A stretch of 64,000 nt of DNA, taken from positions 1,591,486 through 1,655,485 of the forward strand of contig JAJVDF010000002.1 in assembly GCA_022410635.1 (NCBI GenBank), given 5' to 3'. The position numbers were made by a program, and so were the translations under genes. The DNA is from Tretioscincus oriximinensis. Lineage: Eukaryota > Chordata > Lepidosauria > Squamata > Gymnophthalmidae. The stretch's first letter is position 1. Each line of letters opens with the position of its first letter. This document shows positions 41,591 through 54,700 of the stretch, one piece after another. The notes beneath the pieces were generated by a model. That model had not been told where the DNA came from. It did not search any database and saw nothing but the letters and a program-made list of their open reading frames with translations.

Positions 41591-42397
41591 TATATAATCT
41601 GACTTGCCAGTGTTTTCTGCCTTCTTCTTCATTATAAATTGACAACAACTTAGTTGGAAGCTCAGAGTCGAACACTGTCTGGCACAGATCATCTGTATTT
41701 TTGCTGTCAGAGACCAAGCAAAACCTGACACTAATGAGGCAGCTTGNTGTGGAGCTGTTCCGATAGTGTCAGCTCCAAAGATATTCAAAGCTGAATCTGT
41801 GAGGTCGTAGCATAAGATCATAAGATGCTCCTTGCAGTCCGTGCAGTTGAGTTAGGCCCCAATACTCTACGGGGCCCTTTGAGCTGGCCCATAGCCAGAA
41901 CCTAAGCTGCATTCTGCTGGATCAAGGCAATACTGCAACCAGCAACAGCATCCGTCCAGGCCACTTGGAGAACGCCGGCTGTCACGATATGGCATCTGCT
42001 TCGTAAAGCAGCTCTCGGGAGGCTGCTTTGAGGGAACATTTTGGCTGCATACATCCTTTAGCTTGGAACGCTCTCTAGCATGAAAATTACCTTGGGAAAT
42101 GCGCCGATGTGGGATCGCTTTGAGGGCTCTCCTGGGCATTCCTTGACAGCTGAACAGTCCCAAGAAGCGTGTGAAGCCTGCCATCACTTGACTGGGGTTC
42201 CAAAAATAACCTAGGAACTGGCTGCTACAACCTGTAGCTCCCGATGCTTCTCTGGCCACGACTGAAGCCTGGAATGAAGTTGGGAGTGACTCGGGGTGCC
42301 TGCTGCCACACCCTGCTGAGGGCTTCACTCACTTTCCATTGTCTGTCCTAAATGAGTTCTTTAACATAGATGGCTCTAAAGAAAGAAAATAAATTTT
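41591..42397. other. Intergenic, nothing recognised
   Basis: The minus-strand open frame 41867-42328 (153 codons) was examined. It has no recognisable domain and no splice-site framing, so it is not called as a gene. Confidence 0.5.
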
Positions 42398-42530
42398 GGG
42401 CCTGTCCCCATTGAGCCTTATTTTGGGCTGTCTCTCTGGACAGAGGTTGGCCATAGTCTACACTAGCATGTGGATGGCAGACTTCTATTTTGAGTTATAG
42501 CCCAGAATAAGGCTTAGTGTGGACAGGGCC
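42398..42530. mobile_element. 133-bp foldback MITE
   Basis: GGGCCTGTCCCCATTGAGCC at the left and 'ggcttagtgtggacagggcc' at the right are inverted repeats. The pairing continues with 'ttattttgggct' and 'agcccagaataa'. A diverged copy sits at 51583-51722 and a possible one at 61855-61975. Confidence 0.8.
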
Positions 42531-44127
42531 GGTGTTGGGTCAGCTTGACATAAACTGAGGTTGCATCTCGGTTCATAATCTGGGACGCTGAAGAAAGCAG
42601 ACGGTAACATCACACTTCCATTTGTGGCAACAGCTGTGACGTTCACCCCGTCCCCTTTACTGGCATGATTGTCATCAAAGGCATTTTCTTTGCAGAATAC
42701 AAGTTCCTACCAGCCAAGAAATGGTCCTTCTACCCTCCAAAATGGAGACCCAGAGAGGCGCATTTCCCAAAGCGCATAGGAGTTCTTTTGTCCGTTGCCC
42801 AAAATAGAACCGTTTCAGAAGACCCATGAGGATCTTTTTTTTCTTTTTAAACAAAGGTCCGTGGTTGGGAGAAGAAACTTTCTGAAGTGGTGGGCCTGTT
42901 TTGCCATGGAAATATCATTCCATCTTTTCATCTCCCCAGAACGGTCTTCCACTCATATAAACAGGATCTGTAGTGCAGCTTGAAGCTCATTTGTTAAACG
43001 TAACACAATCAATGCAGAGAATAAACAGGAGCGTTAATTGNCTCTTAATGTGCCAAGTGCTGGACTCCTTTCATGAAACTGTTGTTTTGCTCTGATTCCT
43101 AGCAAAACAAAAAATACTTGCTGGCTTCCCACAACAGTCTCATCCTTGGATGAAATGGGACATTTTGGGGACAAGGAAAGATGATGCTGCAGTCATGGAG
43201 TTGGACTCTGAAGCAATTCTGGGCTATGGAGAAATTATCTGGATCAAAGGAAAGCAAGGCGAATCTGCAACTTTATNACTTTCCAGTGAAGTAAGCCCAT
43301 TTCCTGATTTTAATGGAATGGGGGTGGGTCCTAGCTTACTCCTCCCACCTTCGTGTTCCTCCTTCCTTCTCATTGGGCTGTTCCTTCCCTGTCCCTGCAG
43401 CTGGCCTGGCTTTAGAATGATGACACCACTCCAGGCCCTGTGATTTGTCCAAATATTGGCCAATCACGGAGCTTTAAGGGACTATTGTGGTTTTGGAAAA
43501 TATATGGAGAGAGATGTACTAGGGTGAATAATATGCCATAATGAAAATGGAGTTATACTTTGTGATTCTTAAGGCAAGACTTTAATAAGCCACTTGTATC
43601 AAACAAAAAGACAAACTGAACAATGAAACCAATAGACTGTATGGCAGTTTAAGAAGAGAACACTACGACTAGCCTATAATATTGGGGGGGTGATAGGGTG
43701 ATAAGGAAAATAAATTAACTGGTGATTGCTAATTTTGTTATTATTGTTGTTAATTTTTTATTTATTTTGCACAATATTTAGCAAAATAATAAAAAACCTT
43801 GATCAGCCATGGTCACATCNTTATTTTTCAGTTTGCTTTCAGACTTGAACAACGGGGTTTACTACAGGAAAAAAATGGATCCAGCTCATTCTTCAGAACT
43901 GAAGATGAACTAAAAGAGATTTAAAAGTTAATGTGTGATGAGAGCCACATAGTAATCCTAAATGTGCAAATTATAATAGGTGTGGTTTTAATTATACATA
44001 GGCTGCTTCCGCACCACATGGTTTGCTTCACTATTTCTTTTAAAACCCGTCCTACCTACCTTAAAGCTTCCATGCTGTTCTGACACATTGCCTAGCAATC
44101 TTGTCACATAAGGCATTGCTGTGCTTA
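42531..44127. other. Intergenic; one hairpin fragment
   Basis: Bases 43885-43925 ('cattcttcagaactgaagatgaactaaaag') belong to the 4473-4583 hairpin family. Nothing else was recognised. The frame at 43150-43443 has no domain. Confidence 0.45.
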
Positions 44128-44438
44128 CCTTCCTACAATTCCCAGCATTCTCCGTGAGCCTTCCTACAATTCCCAGCATTCTCCGTGAGCCTTCCTACAA
44201 TTCCCAGCATTCTCCGCGAGTCTTCCTACAATTCCCAGCATTCTCCATGAGCCTTCCTACAATTCCCAGCATTCTCCGTGAGCCTTCCTACAATTCCCAG
44301 CATTCTCCGCGAGCCTTCCTACAATTCCCAGCATTCTCCGCGAGCCTTCCTACAATTCCCAGCATTCTCTGCAAGCCTTCCTACAATTCCCAGCATTCTC
44401 CACGAGCCTTCCTACAACTTCCAAGCTCTCTCTGTGAG
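44128..44438 (+). repeat. 31-bp minisatellite, ten copies, ZNF143-like motif
   Basis: Ten head-to-tail units start at 44128, 44159, 44190, 44221, 44252, 44283, 44314, 44345, 44376 and 44407. The first nine are nearly identical and the last is degraded. Each intact unit holds CTACAATTCCCAGCAT, which matches the core of the ZNF143/STAF (and THAP11) recognition sequence as I know it. Because 31 is not a multiple of 3, every frame cycles through all registers, giving a 31-residue periodic open frame that is not evidence for a protein. Confidence 0.95.
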
Positions 44439-45834
44439 CCAAGAGCCTATGAACTTTTCTACAAGTCTCATGAGATCTGCCAATGTCCCCAAGAAGATTT
44501 CTTTCAGACCTTATAAAATGCCCGCTGCTGAATCACATAAACTACATGGCTAAAAATTCCACAACAGTAGACCTTTTTAGCGAGTTGATCATGCGTGACT
44601 TCATGGGGCGGTTTGAAGGTCATGCTGCTACCAACTTGGTAAAAATTGTATGTGTGGATGTGGCCATAGTTAGGTTCTTAATTGACCAATTNCATTCAGG
44701 ATTTAAGAGAAAACATCTGTATTTGGAGCAGGATCTCAAATAAACTGATAACAAGACACCTTAGCAACAAAAGNCTTCCAGGCTCAATTCTTTTACTTCT
44801 AACTACTTGCCCTTTTTATTTACTGCTCCTAATGCTTATTTACTGTAGCTGTTTATATTCTGCTAGCTGCTGTATTTCACACCAGCTGAACTACATGTGT
44901 TGAATTTTGACAAATTCCCAAAATTGTCTCCGTAGAACTCTTATTTTGGCTTCATAGCTCTGACATTTACTGGATTCAGAGTTGACAAAATGTACTGACT
45001 CCTAATAAATGTAAATTGTATATAATACAAATAATATGATATGATATATTAAAAATTTCTATTTCTCAGATAATAATTTGAATATCCTATTTTGTCAGGT
45101 GTTTCATTCTCAGAAGGTGTATTTTGATTTCCAATTGAAAGATGACCACCTGAGGAGNCTACCTGTGGCACCGGTGTAAGGTCAGTATAACACAATGCAG
45201 TATTGTGTAATATCATGCANAATTGTCCTGGAATAAGATGTCAATCCCACAGCATCAAAACAGCTCGATACAAATTGATCCTCCTTCCCTGGCTCCCTCC
45301 CTTCCATGTGCTATAGAGCTTTATTCATGCAATATGGAGGCTTTGGGTATGAATGACATAGGGGAGCAGGAGCACGAAATCTCTGACAAGAGTATAGTCA
45401 CCTGTATGATCAAAACATGTATTGCGAAAAGGAAGGAAACATTTTCTACTTGTTGATATTCAGCATTCCGAAAACAAACCAGAAGCCCAAGATAACCTTT
45501 CAAGCATGACAGAATTAAAATTCAATATCTGACAAAACAATATCTGCACTGGCTGCTCTAGGTTTATGTGTGCAACTTCAAATGTCATCTTCTTGGGAAC
45601 TCTGCATTCATGTACTTTTGTGACCTGTTAATTTTATATTCATAGTTTTTCTTACTAGATTCAAATATATAATTTCCCATTACAAACAATCAAGCTTAGT
45701 CCATGATGCTTTCTGAAAAGGTTTGCACGATGCTGAACTAGCAAAACTATAACTTTGATTTTCTAGGTTGTGTTCAAACTCTCCACTTCTTCCTCTTCTT
45801 CTTTTCTTCCTCTTCTTCTTTTCTTCCTCTTCTT

Positions 45835-45874
<40 letters not shown>

Positions 45875-48800
45875 CTCCTTATATACCCTTTATGTAGCAC
45901 ACTGGGACTTCTTTAAAACACAACAGTTGTCAACTATTTTAATACTTGCAGATACATTTTATGAAATGAATTTATGAATCAACAAAGAGCCAATACTTTT
46001 TCAGTAAATTGCAAAATATATTAGAAGTTGGAATATGTGAGGTTGGCTTTTTAAATTGGAAGTAAAGAAATCCATTTCCAATGACACACGGTCACTGATG
46101 CAGATTATGTCTTTCAAGCTCAGTAACCTGAAACAATTCTCGACATAATATCATTATTCTTCCAGAACCAGGTAAGCATGTCTAAACAATGCTAACAATA
46201 TAATGTCACTGAGANAAAGGAAGGAATAGCAAAAACAAGCACAGAAGTTTATTACATCAGGCAGGATATCTCAAAAGTGCATCATCCATGGTTCTGGACC
46301 ACAACCCAGCATATTTTCCCAGCATTCCATGGGCTGACATGGAATTCTGAAAATGTAGTCCAAGAAAGGTGTGTCCACGGTCCCCCTTTTATGTTAAACC
46401 TTCTTCAGTCCAGAAGAATGGGGTTTAGACTTCTTCAGAAGATGGTTTAAATGAAAAGGTGTGACAAAGGCTCTTGAGAATTTCAGAAACAGTTCCCTCT
46501 CCTTACTCCATCAAGATCTTTCTTGATTATCTGAAGAACATAATTCTTAAAAGGGAATTTCAAGAGCTTATCTATTTTTTTTAACACTTAAGGGAATTTT
46601 TTCTAATGCAAGTCATGCAAAAGTGGATGGTTTCTTCAAAAGCTATTAGCTTAGGACACAAGGCCATTATTCTTGCAACATCTCAGAGATGGAGAAGTGA
46701 ATGAAAATATATATTTCAACGATACTTGAAGCCTTTTTGTAAGGAAGACTTTGATGCTGAATGTTATTGTTCAGCATTATATACTTGAAAGAAAGGGCCA
46801 ATATTGGCATCTCAGAAAGATAATATTAATTTAAATACAGTTATCCTTCCAGGTGTTTAGAATTTTAGTTTCCATGATTCCTGAGAATNAGTCTGGAGGC
46901 TATTATGCCGTGCAAGCATGTAGTTTAAGTATGATGATGGGCAGCATGAGCTTCTGTATTTTACCACTCTGCCATTCTGGAACAATNATTCAATATATGA
47001 AACAGATTGAAATGCAGGTATTTCTAAATTAATATTGGTAACACATTCTGTATATTTGGGAGTCTCAGGCTGCATCCAGATAGGTTCAATAATCTGTTTG
47101 AAAGTCATTTACTTCACCAGATTGCTGGTTTTAAAGATGGTTATTGGGATTATCGGCTAACCAAGAAAGCCTCTGCCAAACTGATATATAGGGTTATGGT
47201 GAAAAGGTTGTGCTGTATGAATAGCTTTGATGAGAAACTGCAAGGGTAAGAAGCAAGGNAATCTGATATTGACAGAAAACTATTCTGCATTTAGGAATGA
47301 CTACCATACATCAAACAGCCAACAAACAAAATGGCTGACACGTGAGTGCGGAAAATCTTGTTTATCAGGAGCTGATAACTCAGAATACACTCCCAAGATA
47401 TGAACGAGGCGCATTAAAACCAGAAATTTAATCGTATTCCAGAACAAGTGATATGTGAAGTGAGCACTTACGGCGCCGTGATTCAATGCTGGGAGTAGGA
47501 AATCTTGCAACGAGAGCCCCAAAGTATTTATTGCACATTGCTGTACAAGAATCCACACTTCATACAAGGTTGAAGAATCTCACAAAACATACGAGATTCA
47601 CATGCGATTCCCAGCACTGGGCTGAGTGGAGAAATTGGAAACACCACACACAACTGTTCCATCTCTGAACCTACCACAAGGCTACAACCTTNTCAACTTG
47701 GTGGAGAAGCAACAGAAATGAAGCAAGAGCCCTCCTCCAAATCCCCTTTGCCGCATATCATGTCTTTTTTTATATTGTGATCATTAGGACAGAGACATGT
47801 TTAAAGTCTATACAGACTATCTTATGCACAGCATATGGATAGACCAAATAACAAACCAAACTGCGTATATTTGCAAAAATCAAAACTCCGAATTGAAGGA
47901 AGCTGATGGTTGACTTCATGTCAAACAAAAGCTCAAACAAAAAATCTGTAGGGGGTGATGGGAAGCCTGAATTGTTACTTTGGAAGCGAGTGCAAAAGTG
48001 GAACAGAGCATAGAAAATGTTAGAAATCTGTGAGAAATGTAATTTGACACACTTGCCCATTTCTACGTGACACACAAAGCTTCCAGAACTTCCAGATCCT
48101 TTTCTTCCATGACCCAGTTGTGCAGTAGGAAAGCTGAGCGTGTGATATTTGCAAGTAGATCACTGTAATTTTCTCTGCACTGAAATCTTCTGAAGTCTAT
48201 TGTTATCATTCTCCAATGGAATTGCTATGTGGTTCTCATGATGAATGATAGTTGCAACATTTCTTAACTATTCCTGTGAGGTAGTTTTNAGTTAGTTAGC
48301 TCAGGTTCTTTACTGAAAGGCAATGAGAAGGATCTATCTCCGTGTTAGATTGGGGTGGCCACCTCTCTGCTAACTCCAGAACTGGCAGTGCCTCTTTGCG
48401 GAAGTCTAACACCACTTGCTTAGACTACATATCTCTTTCANAACTCATACGACATCTATGGTGTAGCGGTAAACATCTACGACGATGATGGAGTATTGAA
48501 TTGTCAGGCTTTCCGGCAGCAGATCTTTTGCTACCAACAGAGCAAAATAGATCCTTTGTTTGTATGCTGCTTTCCCTCTAGATTATATTTGTCTGGATGA
48601 ACTTCACAGTAGTTTAAATTAGTGTATTTTGTTGGCCACAGATGGTATACAATGATTATCTGATGGCAGATATAAATTATATCTATGCTAAATGGATGCT
48701 GTTGACCACATTGTCATCCAGTTGTTCTTCAATCATGTGCCGAGGTTTTTGTAATCCAATGTCCTACAACATACAAGAACCCCCCCACCCTGCCTTCCAT

Positions 48801-48984
48801 TGCCTCCTAACACCTATTCAAGCTCATGTTTATGGCTTCCATGTTCTTTCTCTCTCATCCCCTTCTTCTCTTTCATTGAGTGCTGTCTTCTCATTATGTG
48901 GCCAAAGTATTTGAACTTCAGCTTCATTTATCCTTCCAATGAGCAGTCAGGATTGATTTAATATGCTCTAAATTACCTATTCTA
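44439..48984. other. 4.5 kb without recognised genes; one microsatellite
   Basis: Bases 45785-45871 hold (CTT/CTTTT)n followed by about ten CTA triplets. Bases 46398-46465 contain an inverted pair of 'cttcttcag' motifs like the foldback family. Bases 46285-46365 include the ZNF143-like 'atgtagtcc'/'ttcccagcattcc' pair. The remainder is AT-rich, with no exon that I can support. The RCOR1-TRAF3 intergenic position is inferred. Confidence 0.45.
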
Positions 48985-49205
48985 TAGAACATCCAGCAAG
49001 GGGTCTCTTAGAGCACTTAGGAGAGAGCAGCATGAATTTTGTAGACAAGCCTACTTCTTCAAATGCTAGCTGCAAGCATCTGAAGAAGTAGTCTAGTCTA
49101 GAAAGGTTCNTGCTGCCTACCTTTTTCTTGTTAGTCTCCAAGATGCTATGAGCACCCCTTGCTAGATATTCCAGACCCACCACCACAGCTATTTCTTTGT
49201 ACTCN
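48985..49205. mobile_element. Old Penelope hairpin copy
   Basis: 'acatccagcaaggggtctct' and 'gcctacttcttcaaatgcta' are mirrored by 'gcatctgaagaagtag' and 'ccccttgctagatattcc'. The same two-tails-inverted structure appears at 27987-28157, but with many more differences, so this one is older. No target duplication was confirmed. Confidence 0.75.
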
Positions 49206-49504
49206 CCAGAATAATATTTATGGGAAAATGGGGAGTTGCATTTTGGTACATATATATCATAATTAAACAAGCAGATTATTAAAGTGAAATGCAACACAGG
49301 GCAATCTCTTTATTCATTTTTTTTTTCAATTTGAATGAAGAAATGGCAAGCAGAAACTTGTAGGATTTCTTCTTATACTTGAACAAACATGTGTGTGTGT
49401 GTGTATAATTTTATAACCTAATATTCAAACACCAAAATGAAACGTTAACAAAACAAATACAGAATGACCACCCCAACTCTCCATCCCCACACTGCCTACC
49501 ACCG
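49206..49504. other. Intergenic downstream of RCOR1
   Basis: Contains an A/T-rich stretch and a short (GT)n at 49390-49404. A minus-strand AATAAA hexamer lies at 49309-49314. Confidence 0.4.
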
Positions 49505-49755
49505 ATAATGGTGGTCTTTCATCTTAGAGATCGGGTTTTGAGGCCCTGCGTAGGACCTAGAATGGGGTGAATGCCTTCTACTAACGGGCAGCTCTAGCCA
49601 ACCCAGCTATTCGAAAGCAAGAATTGCAGAAAAGATAGAATGTAATCCTTTGGGCGAAAAATAACCTTGTGAGCTGCTTTGAGTCCCTTCGGGCGGGAAA
49701 AGCAGGGTATAAAAATCCAGTTCTTCTCCTCCTCCTCTTTCTTCTCCTCCTCTTA
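49505..49755 (+). mobile_element. tRNA-derived SINE
   Basis: 'atcgggttttgaggccctgc' (B-box region), 'ccaacccagctattcgaaag', 'tcctttgggcgaaaaataac' and 'cttcgggcgggaaaagcagg' match the family. The tail is (CTCCT)n with CTTTCTT, 49722-49755. Confidence 0.88.
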
Positions 49756-50166
49756 AGGTTAACAACTTCCAAAGCAAAAAGCCAAGTATTTTTGCACACT
49801 TAAGGTGAAATGCAAGAGAAGGAGCTTTTCTCAAGCAGTGCTGGCAAAGGGTCTTCCTCATGTGTAGAGTGTTGACAACAAATCTGCCTGTCTGGAATGA
49901 TAAAGCTTTTCACATGCAATGTATCACTGGCTTGGGTTTTTTTTATTTTAGTGTTATGTCAGCAAATAGAAATTATATGGAGAAAAATGAACTGTTTAGA
50001 ATCTGGGGAGTAAATAAAAGCTCCTTCCCCCATACATAATTCCTTTGGATACAACTAATACCTCAAAGAGAAAGAAAAATTCTCAAACTGTTATTTTTGG
50101 TGGCTAAGCAACTTTATAATTATATGAACATTCATCACAGTAAATGTGCTAAATAATAAAAGGAAA
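49756..50166. other. Intergenic downstream of RCOR1
   Basis: No gene or repeat recognised. Probably beyond the RCOR1 transcript end. Confidence 0.4.
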
Positions 50167-50167
50167 N

Positions 50168-50216
<49 letters not shown>
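50167..50216 (+). repeat. (GA)n microsatellite
   Basis: About 25 uninterrupted GA dinucleotides. Confidence 0.97.
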
Positions 50217-50219
<3 letters not shown>

Positions 50220-50535
50220 GCTTATTACTTACATTATTACTTTAAAAAAAAACTACCCATCAATGCATATTTATTTTTCAGTTCAAAGGCTATACAGAAT
50301 TTTATTATATTTGCAAACTTAACCTTATACATAATCAAGTCTTGGAGAAAAGGGGGAAAAATCTTGTAAGTTGTCTATGAGAATTTAACAAAAAATGATA
50401 AAATCTACATAATGGAATACTATACACTCCAGTATAAATTTTAATTTGAAGAGAATATGAATGTAAACACTCATTAATATACAACATGCATAGACATTAT
50501 ACTGACCTCCTTTCTTCACAACTGTTGCTTTCATC

Positions 50536-50541
50536 TTTATT
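50536..50541 (-). terminator. Candidate RCOR1 polyadenylation signal
   Basis: On the minus strand the context is GCACAATAAAGATGAAAGC, a canonical AATAAA, with G/T-containing sequence 20-40 bases downstream. Several other AATAAA hexamers exist on this strand, so this is one candidate among several. Confidence 0.4.
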
Positions 50542-51582
50542 GTGCTTTACTATCCATAGTGACATGAACCCACTCTGTCCCATGGATGGTCGTACGAAAG
50601 GAACGCTTGGGCAAGCCCCACCAACAGGAAGCGAGGCCTTGCAGTTCAAGTGCATTGTGGGTTGTGCCAGAAAAACAAAAAATGTATTGTTTTCTGGGAG
50701 TTACAGAAGGAACATGTGGGAATTTGGGGCATTGCACAAGTTAAATGCATTTCACCTAGCTAAAAACACATATTGGAGCTAATAAATTCATTTAAAATAG
50801 CAGTACATTTAAAAAAAAACAACAACCCTTGGTGCAAGTCCTCTTCAAATGCATTTAAAAATATAGTCTCCAGGGGGAAACTTCTTTTTTAATGCTGCAA
50901 ATTCTGGAGGTTTTTTGTACTAAAATCACAAACTCATTAATGCTTGTTTCACATAACAATTGTACACGAAAAGAAAACATTTGGATGTCATTTGGTATGC
51001 AAGATAATGAAGAACCAAGACACAGAATTATACTTTGTTTTGAAAATTCAATTAAAGACATATTTTTAAAAATACAGAGAAAAATAAATCTAAACAAAGG
51101 TATCAAGCTACATATGGATTACAGGGCATATTTTATCCAGCTTTCCAGAAAAATATCTCAAATGCAAGCCAACCTGTTGGTCAGTCTTATAGCGGATGAC
51201 AATTCCCTCTTGAAAGAATNAAACAGTTGTAGAAGATGAGTTCTCATTTTTCTAAAAAAAGCTAAAATCAAGATTTGAAAAATTAATTTCTTTACCTTGA
51301 GGAAGCTTTGGATTTTGCGTGCTCTCGCTCTCTGACCCTTTAAATACCCATAATAAACTATTTTATTTCAAAAGGAGAAACTTGTTGGGAATTATGTATT
51401 TTTTAAAAAGGAAAACAGATATCTAACACATTCCCATAGGGAGTGCAAATGTGACCCATGTACCTAAAATATCTTAAAGTGTTAAACCTGAAATTCTGCT
51501 TTTGAGTTTTATGTGCATNTAGTTTTATTCTCTTTGGGCTCAAATATGCTCCCTCAAGAAACTACTGATAGAAAGGATACTG

Positions 51583-51722
51583 AGGCCNCACCCCACTGAG
51601 CCTTCTTCTTGGCGATATCTCAGAATAGGAATGGGGCCTGACATAGCCTACACTGGCATGTGGATGACCAAGTTCTGTACCAAGATATAACCCAGAATAA
51701 AGCTCAGTGCGGACAGGGCCTG
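51583..51722. mobile_element. Foldback MITE inside the RCOR1 3' UTR
   Basis: 'ccccactgagccttcttctt' at the left pairs with 'aaagctcagtgcggacaggg' at the right. 'cctacactggcatgtggatg' is shared with the MITE at 42398-42530. Diverged from that copy. Confidence 0.75.
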
Positions 51723-54700
51723 AGGAAACCGGAAGACAACACTCTTGCGATGTGCAAAATCCAGTTTGCATTCACAAGGTTTCCAAACAGTTCCTGTTCA
51801 GCCGAATTTGTAATGAACGTAACGTGCCATTGTGTGTCCTGCATTCGACAGAAATGGTTATGAACATGAACCATTCAATCAAATAGTTGTTTTGCTGTGT
51901 TTCCATTGAAATAAATTTACTTCCAACAAAATAAATTCTGCTACTGTCTTTGAATGTGAATGCAAACAGCCAGTTCTTCAAGAGAACAGACTGCTTTTGA
52001 ACNAAACTAACGAATATTCAGTTCAAAAGTGAACCAAGCATGAAAATTCTGTTCATGCNNATCCCTATCACACCGATTANCACAAANACGGCCGTTTAAC
52101 ACTTNTCCNTATTTCCCTTCACACCTNTACTAAATGGCATAGGATGAAGACTGGATTAGTGGCAACTGAACCAGGCCTGAAGCTCTATATGCTAAGCATT
52201 AAGGCACAGAAGTAGCATCTACACATGGGCACTAGTGTGAATCTGGGAAATTTTGTGAAAAATCACTAACCTGTGGCCTTCCAGATGTTATTAAGCCATG
52301 ACACAGTCAGGGCAAGNACTAAAGGCCACTATAAGGTATTATTGTTCAGCAATGTGTGATGGAGCATTAATTTAGCCTGCTACACCAAAGGTTTCACAGG
52401 TGTATAAGTAGCATGCAGTAGATAAATCTCCAAATGCTTGGAGAACATGAAGCAGATGCATTGTACGGAATTGGTGTTTGTTACCTCTCCTTTCCACCAC
52501 ATACAAGCATCAAATTGATGCTACTCAAAATTCCCCACAAAGGACCAACTTTATGATTACACCATCGCTTGTATGATTGTACTCTTCCAGAAAACGCTTA
52601 AGTACAGCATACAGATAGCATTTGTTAGACACTCTAACGTTTCCTACCAAAGGACCACGAATCTCCAGACCAGTAAGGGCTACAATAATTGAAGCCACAG
52701 AGNATTCTAGTGGGAAAGCAGTGAGAGACAGAGAAATATAAATTCTACTAAATTGTTATACAACTATATTTAAAAATTAAATAGAACAAATGCTAAGATT
52801 ATTGTGCACATATATTTGTCAAGATTCCTAAAAAATNTATGGTTTTAAATGCATCACTTTCTGCCTTAGCAATACCACAGTCAACATAGAATAATTTACA
52901 TGTACAAAATAAGATTTTTCCATCTTCCTCACCTATATATATATTCGACAATGACATTCACACTGATCTTTTAAGGAGGGGGATAATTAAATGAATACAA
53001 CATTTTATGTTAGAATCTTTGTGGCCCCTTCTGAAATCAGTTCACAGCACCACAGTCTGTGAATGGCTCCAACAACCAGTCTGAAACCTTTCCATGAAGA
53101 AGACCAGATTACACAGAAGTGCACACATAAAAATATAAAAGTAAACTATATCTTCAATTTCATAAGGGAAGTTATAAGTGTTTGATCAAATCATAGGGAA
53201 GGATAATTGGTATAAATAATATATTTTCCCTATGTAAGAGTTGCATGTTAACTTTCAAATTTATTATTTTCCTAACCTTATGTTTAAGAAGTTAGCAAAA
53301 CCATTACGAAGCTAATGTATATCATTTGCAGCAGATTAACCTATAAACTAGCAAACGCCAAGCTGTAGTTTCTGCCTTCACTATAAAGATGGTTTCCTTG
53401 TTATGGAGCTTTCAAATATTCAGCCCCAACCTGAAAATTGAAATGGCACTCTAGTGATCTAGAGTTCCCATTAGCCCTTGACCATCATGAACCTGCAGAC
53501 AGTTCATTCAAAGCAATTGCTGCCTGGCTACTAAAACATTTTGCTCNCTTTATATAAAACATCTGCCCAGAAATTATTTTAATCTGCAAAAATTGCACAA
53601 CATCTTACTTGTATGTGGGGGCTGGATCTGAAAAAGGTTTAGAATCTTTAAAAAGTTTAGTATCTTAAAAAGCAACATGGCAACAAATACATCCAATCTT
53701 AAATACTATTTTGTAAACGAAAAAAATGTACTATTTAAAAATTGTTGCAGCATTATACAAACATTACGCTAACTGGTCTGTACAAGGACCCAGGCCCTTC
53801 CTATGCTCACACTTGCCTGTTTGCTCTAGATCCACTGGTTCTGACCATACATAGGCACGTGTAGAAAGGGCCTTAGTTCTTTTTTCATCTGGGAATATCT
53901 GATCTCAGCTACTACAGAGGTCCAGTTTGCATCTACTGTATTGGTAGAAGTCCTGCAGCTTCTTTTAATTGTCATGTAATATTCAAAGTAACAAAGAGTC
54001 CCAGAGATTTGGGAGGTGGTGCAACAGGGCAGGATGGGAAGTCTACCATATCCAATCCTGTTCAGGCTAAAGACACCACATTTTCTGTGGCAAGTCAGAG
54101 CCTGCTGGAGCTGCCTGAACAACATTTGGATGTGGCACTGCTGTACCTGCATTCACACACAGGAACAAAGTGCATTCAACAAGCCTAAACGTCATGGCAC
54201 CTGGCAACCAGGGATCCCATCCGACTCTAATCCACATTAAGCACACCTTGGAAGTTCGTTTTTCCCCTTTCACTTATATTAGAAGTGAGATGGAAAAACT
54301 AGCAGGTCCTGTTCCAGNAATGGTAATCTGGATAAGCTGTCACAGGCATAAGGAGGTGTCACGTTAAAGCTAACAAAAAGTAGAGACTAAAGGCTTTACG
54401 GTTTGCATGCAAATGCTATTGAATTTCCTTGCTTCTCAGTAGAAAAGATGGTTTATTTTTAAAAAGTTTTTTTTATCAGTTCTGCTGTCCTATTACTTTT
54501 GAGTGGGATTTTCTTCCATGCCCACCAGCAAAGCCAACACAGCCAGAGTGCAAGGANGAGAAATTCATCCATACAAACTCTGTTAGGGTCACAAATCTCT
54601 CTTCCTTGTTCTAAGGAAGCAGAGCAAAATGGGTAGATAGTCTGGCCCTTACTTACGAGCAAATGCAAGGGATACCTGACATCTGGCTGAAGCCCTTTGT

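Noticed and set aside
41867..42328. 153-codon minus-strand ORF
   Set aside because: No recognised domain, no repeat or conserved motif, and no flanking splice signals that extend it; length is within chance for GC-richer DNA.
44121..44553. Periodic 131-codon frame and a CRISPR-like repeat pattern
   Set aside because: It is a head-to-tail 31-bp minisatellite with no unique spacers, and the frame periodicity follows from 31 not being divisible by 3. The host is a vertebrate.
1..50000. TRAF3 exons, expected downstream of RCOR1 by synteny
   Set aside because: No RING, zinc-finger or TRAF-C coding segment was found on the minus strand, so the gene probably starts beyond the window.
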